Shown here: positions 1 through 10,161 of the stretch, in pieces | How positions within the stretch are numbered: position 1 is the stretch's first letter | Layout: each line of letters opens with the position of its first letter | Assembly (NCBI GenBank): GCA_037043015.1 | Contig: CM073327.1 | Location: 18,458,727 to 18,522,726, forward strand | Source of the DNA: Bryum argenteum | Lineage: Eukaryota; Streptophyta; Bryopsida; Bryales; Bryaceae | DNA: 64,000 nucleotides | Reading direction: 5' to 3' | Made by a program: the position numbers and the translations under genes | The notes under the pieces: model-generated | What the model saw: the letters and a program-made list of their open reading frames with translations, nothing else | The model's database searches: none | Told to the model about the DNA's origin: nothing

Positions 1-216
1 CCTAGGCACGCACCCAGGGCAACGCCTCTTGGGCGCAGTGAGAGCCCCGCACCCGAAATTACCGCCATCACCGACCCGACACCCGCCACGGTTGACCCGA
101 CCCGCTCAACTCTCATCACCCCTTCGCGGGTCGGGCCGCCTCGAACAGATCGGGCGTGCGGCAGCTGGTCCCAAAGAACACCACCCGCCCGATCCTTCTC
201 GACTCCCCGGACGTAG

Positions 217-2196
217 TCCACTCGACGGACACTGAGTCGATACGGCCCTCCGCAGACCGACTCGGCCGCGATCCTACCAGCTCCAGTGAACCGGCCGTTG
301 TTCCGACAACCCCCGCCTATTCAGATGTCGGTCCCTACGAGCTCTCCTCTGCAACCTCCGCTCGCTTCTCCCCGCACTCCTCAGGCTCCCGACTCCCCCG
401 AAGCCCGTGTGGTTGGCGCGTCGAACGCCATCGTAGTCGTGAAGGACTGGCTGACATACATCGAGGAGATTAACAAGACGAATGGCCAGGAAGTTCTCGA
501 CTACCACGAACGTCGAGCCGCCTTCCAAACCCAACTCGACCAAGCCAATTAGGAGAAATCCCTCCTGACGCAGGAGGTCACCCAGTACAAAAAGGCGGTC
601 CAGACACACCTGGACACCATCCAAAGCCTTCAGACGTCGCTCGCCAACTCGAACACCCACCTCGAATCTCTGAAGAAGCTGCGAGATGAGCTTGTTCGCG
701 AAGTCAACCAACGCAACGTTGACCTCACGACTCTCCGAGCACAGATCCAGCAGCAAGCTGACCAACTCAAGGACTACAGGCTCAGAGTCGACACGCAGGA
801 ACAGACGATTCGAGACTTACAAGCGGCGGCCGACCAGGCCCGACAAACCATTGTCGACTAGAAGGCCGCGGTCCAGCACGCAGACGTCCGCGTTGCACAG
901 CTTACAAAGGAGCACTCGGAACTGTCGGCCGTCGCCGCGACACGGGCCACCCAGCTTAATACACTCCACCGACGGAAGTTCAAAATCCGCATGGCCGCTC
1001 GCCAGCGTATTGAAGATTTGAAGGCCCAACTTCGACAGGACCGGAGCCAGATGCTGCGTTATCAGAAGCAAATCGACGTCTTACAGGCCGAACACAACAT
1101 GGCGATTCCCGAGCCGGAGGAAGACGAAGACGAGCTCGAGGTCGACCCCAATGATGCCGACCCCACGACTTGGGAAAATCAACGCACCAACGACGATGAA
1201 TACAAGGATGAGTCTGACAGTAGCGAGGAGGCCAACCCCACGTTTCACAGGACCACACCAAAAAAGCCCGGACCCCGCGACGAGGATACCGAGGACGAGG
1301 AGGACGATCCCGACACTGGAGGACCAGCCACGTCGCGACGCTCTGACGATCCAAGAGGTCCTGGAGGCCCTGGCGGCCCCGGCGGTGGTAGTACTGGAGG
1401 AACAGGCAGTGCGGGTGGCCACACCGGCACAGGTGGCCAGGACGCAGCTCACGACACAGCCGCCTCCAGCAGTGCAGGGGGGACTGGCAATTCGGTCGGC
1501 GCCACGACCTCGGCGACAACAGGCTGCCCGCCAGCAGCCGACCCGACTGCTTCGCCTCCTTCATCCCGCACGAGGTCAGCACCCCTTACGGCAACCAGTG
1601 GACCCATTTTCGCACCCTCGTCGACAGCGACATCCACATACTCCGGACCCCTGTCACCACTTCCAACACGGCCATTCTTTCCCCTATCCCCCGAACATTC
1701 TCTCCTCTCTGACCGACAGGATGACTACCCGACAATGGAGGATTTGATGGAGCTCCAGGATGACTTTCCGTCCTTCAAGATTACGACCCTTCGACAGGAG
1801 ACACCGCGGACGCACTCGACAGATATGATCGAGTTGTCTCCACACTCCCACGATCAGGTCCACCCGAAGCTTGCCAATACAATCTATACCCTGTCACCCC
1901 CAAAACGACAACGCATTACACCTCGACCGGAGGACGAGGACCCCAGCCCCCGGACGACATCCCGAGTGCTTCACCCGACCATGGTCGACTTCCCCCTTCA
2001 GGAGACGACAAACCGTCGCGCCATCCGACCATCCACACCTTCCACGGGGAAGCTGAAAGCACCTCCGTCGTCCCCTTCGGCCGATCCCCAGACCACCAGT
2101 TCCGACTCGCCCCCTCCGACCCGCGATTTCGCCGACTTCCCGAATCGACCGATCACATGGCTGCCATCTGCTCGGTCCCATCGTGAAGGTTCTTAG
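217..2196 (+). pseudogene. Coiled-coil/acidic protein, two in-frame amber stops
   Basis: One reading frame stays open from about 217 to a TAG stop at 2196, except for TAG codons at 550-552 and 859-861. The longest clean stretch starts at ATG 991 and gives 401 residues. The part before 991 is rich in Q, L, E and R with heptad-like spacing, as in a long coiled coil. It is followed by an acidic D/E stretch, a Gly-rich stretch around 1350-1440, and a Pro/Ser/Thr-rich tail. I see no zinc knuckle, protease or polymerase motif. The ORF ends just upstream of a polypurine tract and probable LTR, so it would occupy the 3' accessory (env-like) position of a retrotransposon, or be a gag-like ORF of a non-autonomous one. 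Both stops could come from CAG by a C-to-T change. The true 5' end may lie outside the window. Function unknown. Confidence 0.5.
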
Positions 2197-2218
2197 TTTC
2201 GTCCACAGGGGGGTACTT

Positions 2219-2236
2219 GGCTTAGAGGGAGGACAA
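2219..2236 (+). promoter_or_regulatory. Polypurine tract next to probable LTR
   Basis: A purine-rich run (AGAGGGAGGA core) ends a few bases before TGTTAACC, the expected arrangement for the plus-strand primer of an LTR retrotransposon. It supports reading 2237 as the first base of a 3' LTR. Confidence 0.45.
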
Positions 2237-2797
2237 TGTTAACCGAATATTCTCCGAATATTCCCTTCGGTTAACTTTGGCTAGGTCGATACCCGGACGA
2301 TAGTTGATACTAGGCTTGTATCCAGGATAGAATCAGCCATACTTACAGTGGATACCCGACCTAGGCGGCCGACCAGTCAGCCGACACTGCTGGTCGACTG
2401 ACAGGGTCGACCCGACTGGATCGGGTTGATCAGGTCTGACAACTATGTCAGACCTAGGGCTATATGTACTCCTTCCCCGAGGGGAAGGGTGTGGTTTTTG
2501 GGATTATAACATATACTTTGTGATTCTCTCCCAAGTATCCGCCTCTAATCTTTCTTTGTGTTTTCTTTGTGATTAACTTGACCTGTCTACACTGTCTGGT
2601 CTGGTTGATTGTTGTTGTGATCTGAGGTTAGGAGAGTAGTGTGAGTAGATCAGAGTAGAGTCGATCTAGTGACTCCTTGTTGATCTCTTTCTTTGCTTCT
2701 CTCGTACTTTTGAGGTGTCACGATGTTCCACTCCAGGGAGTAATCTGGTCAACCTACTGTCGACCTCCTTGAGTACTCCTTGTCGAGTCAAGTTCCA
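2237..2797 (+). repeat. Probable LTR (3' or solo), right end uncertain
   Basis: The block starts TG after a polypurine tract, has a TATA-like sequence near 2460 and a CT-rich transcribed-looking region after it, and changes to AT-rich DNA after about 2800. I placed the right end at a CA dinucleotide at 2797, but no second LTR copy or clear target duplication is visible in the window. The 5' half holds several strong dyads, listed separately. Confidence 0.4.
2239..2488. promoter_or_regulatory. Cluster of perfect hairpins around the LTR TATA box
   Basis: Visible dyads are TTAACCGAA/TTCGGTTAA (2239-2274), CGACCAG/CTGGTCG (2370-2396), the palindrome GGGTCGACCC (2404-2413), AGGTCTGAC/GTCAGACCT (2432-2455), and CCTTCCCC/GGGGAAGG with a 2-base loop (2471-2488). 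A TATA-like GCTATATG lies between the last two. They are candidate protein-binding dyads or RNA structures in a U3/R region. Confidence 0.55.
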
Positions 2798-3882
2798 AAT
2801 GAAAAATGGTTAGGTACTGTCCCTAGAAACAGCCCTTAACAACTTCTTCTTTGTCATATAAAAGATTGAGATTTATTTTTTTGTACTTTTATTCTTTTAT
2901 ACTTTGAAAAGAAGTATGAAACTTTGTTTTCACTGTTTTGAATTTTGAATTTTCAAGATCCTCAATTTACAAAAAATCAAAATGCAAATTAGCAAGTTTT
3001 GAACTACTTCCACTTGCAAAACTATTTTGAGAATGCCACACTTTTGTGACACTTTAAATTTGGGAAAAGTATTGCTCATATGGTCTACATTTATATGGTA
3101 AAATCTCCTGAAAAGAAAAGATGCAAGGGATATTTTTTAAAGAGTAAACAAAGTGTGTCAAACTTGTTTTATATGGTCCAAAAATGACTATGTTTTCACT
3201 TCAAACACTACAATCTTCTAATCCATATGGTGAAAAAATTTGAAACAATCACTACTTATTACTGTAATAATCTAATTTCTGATATAATGATTAAGAATAG
3301 AAATTAAAGTTGTTTTTTCCTTCCCCTCTGTTTGCACTTGGAGACGTACTTTTCAAGTGTTTTCGGTAAGAAATTTGCAGAGAACATTAGGGGTTAAAAG
3401 AAAGATCTCTCCATGGTGGGACCACCACATATATAGTTTCTCCCTAACCACATACATAGTACACTAAAGGGATAGGAGGGGAGGAATATTATATTGGTGT
3501 TTAAAAATTTTAATTGATTTTATCTTTATTGAAGCTAAGGTTATCTAAAATGAAATATTGTTAAATATTAAAATGTTATAAGTGCCCTTTCATATCCCTT
3601 GTTTGTGAAAAATAATACACATATATTATGATTTAGATATCATAACTTCTAATGAATCATCAATGTCTACTAACACTAGAATGTATTTTTTTAAATACGA
3701 ATATTCATAAGGCTCCATATGAATTCTTCTAATCTCCGTTTATAAAGTATATATATATAATTTAAACAAAACATTGCAATAAAAGGATAAAAAATCAAAC
3801 TTTTCAAATAAAATATACTTCTAATAATGCCTTTATTCTAAAATATCTCAATTTTAGTGCAATATAGAAGAATATTCAAAAA
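2798..3882. other. AT-rich intergenic DNA
   Basis: No ORF of useful length, splice structure, inverted terminal repeat or RNA gene is recognisable here. It is A/T-rich with many short poly-A and poly-T runs, and it forms the 3' flank of the piggyBac-like fragment on the minus strand. Confidence 0.6.
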
Positions 3883-4194
3883 TTATTTGAAAATCAATGG
3901 ACAATCACAATTTGTACATGCTACATATTCATCTCCTTGTTCTATCCTAGTCTTTACTTTGCATATATCACAATAAGCCTTAGAAACCCTTGGAAAGATA
4001 GCTCTCTTCTGCCTAAAATGTGCCACATGCAAATAAGGTGGACGCTTTGAAAGTGGTTGTGGAGTGCTACATTCTTCTTCTCCTATTGCATTGCATTCTT
4101 ATCCATGCCCAATCCTTGTACGCTTAACATTCTCTTGAATGATGGCTATAGAACCACGTTGAGGAAGATCAATGGTGTGGAAGTCTAAAACTCC
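3883..4194 (-). pseudogene. piggyBac-like transposase, C-terminal fragment
   Basis: Read on the minus strand, about 100 codons end at TAA 3883-3885. The last part has the spacing YCDIC...C..CDC and an upstream basic segment containing RPPYLHVAHF. This resembles the cysteine-rich zinc-binding tail after the DDE domain of piggyBac-type transposases (DDE_Tnp_1_7 family). One in-frame TAA interrupts it near 4098. The upstream part, with the catalytic core, is missing because the family-B LTR begins at 4195. No TTAA-flanked terminus is visible. The Cys spacing is clear, but the family call rests on a short segment. Confidence 0.5.
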
Positions 4195-5079
4195 TGTCGA
4201 ACCTTGTTCTCCAATATTATTGTTTTCAGCAATTAATTAGGAGTAAAATAGTAAGTTTAGCAATTAGGAATAAACATCGGCCTGCTTAACCCAATCCGTA
4301 GATAGTAATTTTGTGTTAGGACTCCACCGGTTAGCCTTAAGGGATTTTTGAGCTTACCGGATAACCGTATTGGTACCCGGCTGATACCCTACGATGACCG
4401 GATGGGCCGGTTCCCCTACCGGATTGATGACCGGGGCTGCCGGTCGACCCGAAGAAAGGGCCGGAAACTTCGCGGGCGCCCCGATGGAACCACCGGCGGC
4501 TCAATCATGACCGGGGTAATTCCCGGTGTACTTCTCGAGTGCAGGGTGATGATGTCTCGGAAGGAGAACTCCGGTTTGTTGTTATTAGAAGCCGTCGCCA
4601 CCATTCTCAGTCATTCCAGTCCGCGCATTCTGAGAGATCGGGCATTGTTGCGCGCTCAGCAATCTGCGAGAGTGGGAAAAACAGAGTTTGGTGAGGTTAG
4701 GGTTTCGGGAAGTAGGGTTTCTACCAGGGCCATTCCGGAAAAGCAGAAAGTGAGGACTTCCGGACATCAGCAGGAGAGTGAGCCCAAAGCGATGACAAAG
4801 AAGAAGGAGATATTCCCGTGGCGACCCGGGATGCCGATTTCCCTCAAGTCGGTAAAGCCGCAGGTGCCCAAGCTTCCGCAGCACGAGGCGGAGCTGAGGG
4901 AGGACCTCCTCCGGATGGGGTGCGCCGGGCTTTACGACGCCCCGTGGGATTTGGCGGATCAGCTCATCATCGAGGAGACCGTCACCCACTGCTTCCCGGA
5001 GTTGTACTTGACGCATCCGTTGAGGAGGAAGACGGATAATTGGGGAGCTCGCCATTGGAGGGCGACTTACAAATTCCGG
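4195..5079 (+). repeat. Family-B LTR copy 1, left part
   Basis: It begins TGTCGAACC, exactly like the LTR that starts at 15778, and follows that copy for about 885 bases. It stops within the LTR-encoded ORF at AAATTCCGG (5071-5079), and the same LTR resumes at AAATTCCCGG (51830-51839). The two pieces are therefore halves of one LTR separated by a 46.7-kb insertion. This part holds the putative promoter/leader (about 600 bases) and the start of the ORF. Confidence 0.85.
4791..5079 (+). pseudogene. LTR-encoded ORF (family B), N-terminal part
   Basis: The likely start is ATG 4791, because the matching start in the other copy (16374) has the same spacing from the LTR end. The frame is open further upstream, but similarity of protein type begins here. 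Visible segments include PWRPGMPI.LKSVKPQVP, then LREDLLRMG, APWDLAD and NWG.RHWRATYKF. The ORF continues after the insertion at 51830. The same fold-like pattern (short acidic helix, ..G..GL.D.PW.L.D.., then W..D/R.HWR..Y) recurs in the ORF of the family-C LTR. Function unknown. Of the copies in this window, this is the better preserved for the N-terminal 95 residues. Confidence 0.7.
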
Positions 5080-5120
5080 GGAATGCACGGGTGTGAGCGG
5101 AGAGCGGTGAGCGGTGAGCG
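5071..5120 (+). repeat. Left end of giant element: target duplication and TIR
   Basis: AAATTCCGG (5071-5079) is the left copy of a 9-10 bp target duplication; the right copy is AAATTCCCGG at 51830-51839. The inverted repeat core starts at 5090 with GGTGTGAGCG and runs as GTGAGCG-type heptads to about 5120. The reverse complement of 51785-51815 matches it at 29 of 31 positions by eye. About ten bases between duplication and TIR core (5080-5089) match the other end poorly. Confidence 0.75.
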
Positions 5121-6758
5121 GTGATTGGCGATTTTTTTTTTTTTTCATGAAAGATTAAGACCCTATTACCACTCATTGCAGAAAAAATTTAAAAGTTAAT
5201 AGCCCTATTACCATGAAATGGGTGGTTCTGAATTTTTGAAATGGTCGTTTTTAGGCAAAAAAAAGAACCCAACACCGTGGGTATAGGTCCTTTATCCATT
5301 TATTTTTATGGTATTGAGGTTATACAGTATTTCATAAATTATCCACATTTGCAAGTTTAAATAAAAGTTAATTAAATTATGGGCTGGCATCTTCATGTGT
5401 AACCAATACAATTAAAATCATTTACAAAATATATACCATAATTTGGGATGGCCCTTTAGGTAATCAATAAGTTTAATTTATCAATATTAAGATTTAGAGA
5501 CTAATTAGGGCTGACGTCATCAATTCTCCAACTCTTTCTCCACGCTTACATTACACTGTACTGAGATACTTGGAGTAAACCTCAATTCCGTTAAAATGAC
5601 ACAATTCCTCTTGCCATATTACCAAAGCCATGTTGTGCCAATTTGGTCGCGTTTACGAAACGTGCCATTATACCGGCATATTTTTGAACTCAACATCTCA
5701 AAGATTTATGCTTGCAGAATGGCACGTTTTTTAATATCACCCACATCTTCCATAATATCAACAAATTTCTGTTATATCATCAAAAATCCATAATATCACA
5801 CTATTTGATGAATTTGACCTTCAAATGCCGGTGCTCATGCTCATGCTCAATGACGGTGCTCAATGTCGGTGCTCATGCTCATGCTCAATGTCGGTGCTCA
5901 TGCATTGTGATGTTGGACTTCATGACATTGGATGGGTTGTGTCATAAGGAGTGTCGGTTTAGGGGTGAATACATTCCATGAAGCTTTGCAGTGTCGGTGC
6001 TCATTGTGATGTGCTAGTAGAGATGGGAGAAAAGGATGCAGTAGTGATTCGATTACTCACGAGAATGTAAGAAAAGTGCAATGATGGTGTCCCTGAAAAC
6101 TCACGTCCATTGTCCGGTGAGCAAAACGGCCCTTCCATTACAATAACAGACATAAGATGCGACTTCAAATTAGCTCCATGAGCCGAAGTACAGCACCTGG
6201 CACCGGGCCCATCGGCTCGATGTACAAGGAGGGAGCAGGCCTGGCAGGGAGTGATCAAAATCGTTCTCGAGGACCTTCAAACGAGCACTCGCGGTGGTAA
6301 CAAAATGAATCAATTACAAATCGCCATGGAGCGAGGAGAGGAAAGAACCGCCCCGGGGCATCAAGATCCAACAAACATTAACATGGCACCGACAAACTAG
6401 CCGGAGGGACCGACAAACTAGCAGGAGGGACGAAGTGCAATGATGGTGTCCCTGAGAACTCTTGCCCTTGTCATGAGAGTGTAAGGGAATTGCTGTGTCG
6501 ATTTTTCATTCGTTGGAATGTCGGTGCCGGTGTAGAGTTCAGAAAAGCTGCCTTGTCGGTGCCGATTCTGACGGCGCTGCTGGTGTGCGGATACTGACTG
6601 CACTGCCGGCGCTGCGAAATCGGGTTGGTGAGGTTGGATGGGAAATCCAGAGTTCTCTCCTTATATACAAGAACGGAGGAGCCGGTTTACAGCATCTCAA
6701 AGCAATTGTTGACCATCTCTCTTTAGAAACTTCTCACTCTTGCACTGTTGTGGATCAA
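5121..6758. repeat. Subterminal region with short repeats
   Basis: No convincing gene is present. A poly-T run follows the left TIR. Positions 5826-5917 are a degenerate tandem of the words TGCTCATGCTCAATG and TCGGTGC. A 22-base unit (CCGACAAACTAGC.GGAGGGA) occurs twice at 6389-6431. A 27-base word starting GTGCAATGATGGTGTCCC appears at 6076-6102 and again at 6435-6461. ORFs of 60-90 codons here look like by-products of the repeats. Confidence 0.6.
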
Positions 6759-7165
6759 ATGGCGGGGCATTCGGGCGATTTTGATCCTTTGTACTTGTAT
6801 TCCTGCACTGCCTGTGGAGAGAAAAAAATCCGTGCTTGTTTGTTGGAGCATCCTCGTCTCGGTGTTGGCATATGCATTTCGTGCAAACTTGTGTTGGACG
6901 ACGTTGTATTCACGAAGAATGCCCAGTACGATGATGAGCAATGCAATTGGTGTGGGGAATTCAGTTTGTGATCCCGTGTGATTATTGTAACAAGTCGTGG
7001 TGTGCAGCGTGTATCGCACGGAACAAGGGAGACGACTACCTGAAGGACATGACGGGCAAAAATTGGGGGTGCTTCAGCTGCAACAAGTATGAGATAGTGC
7101 CTCTGCAGACGATTTGGGAGGATTTTGTGGAATTCACTTGGTCAGTGATCGCAAAGAAAGAATGA
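6759..7165 (+). pseudogene. ADD-type zinc-finger ORF, frameshifted
   Basis: ATG 6759 opens a small protein with the ordered Cys pattern of an ADD domain (ATRX/DNMT3/DNMT3L type): YSCTACG, LLEHPRLGVGICISC, then CNWCGE, and after a frame change CDYCNKSWCAACIARN and WGCFSCN. ADD domains bind the unmodified histone H3 tail. The two halves are in different frames; the shift falls at about 6955-6965, just after CNWCGE, where about one base is missing. The second half ends at TGA 7163-7165. No catalytic domain follows, so this is a stand-alone reader-like module or a truncated copy of a longer protein. It converges with the methyltransferase-like gene, whose stop is 250 bases away. The frame also extends upstream to 6495, but that part looks non-conserved. 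Confidence 0.65.
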
Positions 7166-8248
7166 TTCTGGGAGTGATTCCAACTACGACTAGTTGATTG
7201 CTAGTTATAGTAGTTGTTTGGCCAGGACTCACACTTGGATTGAGAGTTGGCTTGAATGTGCTGAAATTTTTTTAATACAAATTACCGACTTATAAAAATA
7301 TAAAACCGTATATATTGAAAAACAAATATCGATAGTATATAAGTAATAGAGCATGGAAAACTACGAATGTATGGCGCTACCATGTCCAGTACCTATCGGA
7401 AAACAAATCACAAACTAGGCAGACGGTGTAGTACCATTAAAGTGCTGATCACACTGATCTGCCTCAAAGTCTATAAACTTAAGGACACTCTTGCTATAAC
7501 GTCGACGTGGAGTGTCAGACAAAATGGGAGATGGAGCTTGAACAAACTCTTGAGCAAGACGCTCAGCGTACGATGGTAGGGTGAATTTTGATGGAGGGCT
7601 CTTGTAGAGATGAGCGTTGCGAGTCAATCGCTCTTTTAGACCTGCGATCCTAAAATTGCAAAGAAAGTCAGTCCTACCGATTTGTAAGTTCGTAATATAA
7701 AATCGAAAAAGAGAATACAAGATGGTAATACGCACCAATGAACTTTCGTGGTTTCTTCACGACCGGTTCGTCAGAGTCATAGTCTGCGAGGGGGGCTGAT
7801 TCTCCACTTTCCTCATCACCGGGAGGTCCGTTCTTGTAATCCGCGAGTACACCATCAAATATCTCTTCGTCAGGTTCCATAGCTATGAGGTGTCGGTTGG
7901 AGCGCGCGCAAGCAATCACAGATGCACCTATAAAATCAGAGGCCCACGTCAGAAATGCGAAATGTAGAAACGAATTGTAATGTAGAGTCTACGGAAACAT
8001 TACCTGTACTTGTGCTCGAAATAAGACTATACCCCCCTCGTCCGTGAGACAATCGACAAAACACTGAATGAAGGAGGGGTCCTTCTCTCGTGAGCCTCGC
8101 CACGGCGTATCGTCCGGACGATAACGCAAGGTTTCTTTCTCTGCAAAGTTACAGAGGTGGTCTTCCTCATCAGGTACGATTGCCACACCCGCGTATGCGT
8201 GTGCGACTTGCCGAGTTTGGAACTTCGAAACAAACTCTTTGCAACATA

Positions 8249-10161
8249 CAGTGGTTAGCAAAAGCGTTCGGACAGTAATGACAATCTTAGTTTATTAGTA
8301 ACACTTGTCAAGTTTGGAAAGTGCTGATTTTTTCAGCTAATTACAACTAAAGAGACATTTGTAAACCAGAAATAGTACCATCATTGATATTGTTGTTGTG
8401 AGAAAATGAGAGAGGCAAAAAAAATAAGATATTAATGAAAAAGATGTCTTAGAAGTGTCTCATGACCACATATTTATATGGAAGGATTGTAACCTTTTAC
8501 GTTACCTAAAAAAACCTAAAGTAAACTCTATGGATGGACAGAGACGACCTTTCATCTTGTCTCAACACTCCTCCCCAAACGATGAACTTCCTCGTTAAAA
8601 AACTTCAAGGAGATTGAAGAAAAAGAGTGAAGTCATCGTTAAACTTTCAATTCAACTCATGTCTACAAGTAAAATTTATGGTGGACAGAGACGGACTTTC
8701 ATTCTGTCTAAACAGAGCCACTTGCAAGGGCGGTCGTTCATGATGTGCCAATGATGGGTGCCCAATTCATTATGCACACAAGAAGAAAATAATCCTGAGA
8801 ATCAACATGTATTAATGGAGACCTCTGACTTGCATTTCAAGATTCATTGTGATTGAGTAAGATTACTTTTGATTAGCTATGGTTTCTAGAAGGTCTCTTG
8901 TTGAACGGAAGTTAGTTCTTCGATGCATGAGAGAAAAAACTCGTACTCTAAAATTTCAAAGGTTCTAGGCATCTCTCAAAGCACTTGTCATGCTATTGTG
9001 CGGAGGTTTACAATGAGAGGTCATTTGAGAAATGCTCTTTGACAAGGGAGGCATTGAATTCTTGATTGACGTAATGATCGTGAGGTTCTAAGGTTGTACA
9101 ATGCACCATCTAATGGTAAAGTGGGTAGAGAAATGCGATCTCAAGGATTGGATACGAGTGATGGGAACACGAGTGAAAATTGAGAAGCCATTATTGTCAA
9201 AGAAGCACAAAGTACGTCAATAGGCAAAGAAGTGTAGGCATGGAAGTTGGATGGATATGAGTTATGTGGTTTCTTTAAACGAGTCAAAAGTCAATTTGTT
9301 TGACTGAGATGGGAGCCAGTATTGTTGGAGGAAGAGAGGAGAGCATCTTTTAGATCAGCATGTGCAACCTACTATCAAATTTGGAGGTGGAAACATTACA
9401 ATTTTGAAATGTATGACTTGGAAGGAAGTTGGCAACCTTCATCTTATAGAAGGGAATATCGATAAGTTTATGTATCATAAAATTTTGGAGATGGAGCTCA
9501 GAATACTATACACATGCATTATTTAGGAGAGGAGAATGTTATCTTTCATCACAACAATGATCCCAAACATAATCCTAAGTATGTTTCATTGTTAGCACAT
9601 GAGTTTCAAGTAATTTGGCATCCGGCTCAGTCTCCTAACTTGAATCTTTTAGAACACCTTTAGAATGAAGTAGATTGTCGTATGAGAATGTTTGAGAAGA
9701 AACCCACTAACAAGAAGGATTTGTGGGAGAAATTGCAAGAAATTTGATATAGCATTGAGATTGATATTGGGAGGAAATTGATGCCTAACAGTGCTACAGG
9801 TGTTAATCGAGCAAGGTGGCTATACACAATGGTAGTCATTATGATTGTAAATTGAAGTTTTTAGGTAGGCATCATGATTCTACATTTAAGTTTTTAGCTT
9901 CATTTTGTAACTCATAGCTTTGTTTACAATGTAAATAGATAATGACTTCACTTTTTGCATAAAGAATTGGACACCCACATCATGTGTTTTATTTTTTATT
10001 GATTTCTCGATTGACAATTTTTGTTATGAATGTTATGCTACATCTTTGTTATACCTATGTGATTGTATGTTTAAATTCTACAACTTGAATGTGAGTTATA
10101 TAGGAAAACTAGCTCGTATTGGTCATGGAAGCGTTCTATCCAAACACTTCTCCTACCATTG
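8249..10161 (+). mobile_element. Degenerate Tc1/mariner transposon
   Basis: The left end CAGTGGTTAGCAAAAGCG starts after TA (8247-8248). The right end ends before TA (10162-10163), and its reverse complement matches with several transition differences (CAATGG.TAGGAGAAGTG). This is the TA target duplication and TIR pattern of Tc1/mariner elements. The 1.9-kb element lies in intron 7 of the methyltransferase-like gene, with its left end only about 12 bases from the splice acceptor of exon 8. Confidence 0.8.
8930..9835 (+). pseudogene. Mariner transposase remnant
   Basis: Pieces of Tc1/mariner (IS630-type) transposase are readable on the plus strand through many stops and frameshifts. There is a helix-turn-helix-like stretch with GISQSTCHAIVRRF near 8970-9010. 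Further on, HHNNDPKHN (about 9550) is followed by WHPAQSPNLNLLEHL (about 9620-9660), the second and third catalytic regions of the family, where the normal order is W-P-x-S-P-D-L-N. The first catalytic Asp region is too decayed to place. The copy cannot encode a functional enzyme. Confidence 0.75.

Noticed and set aside
5596-6258. Small ORFs of 65-89 codons in the left subterminal region
   Set aside because: AT-rich or repeat-derived, without homology or splice support.
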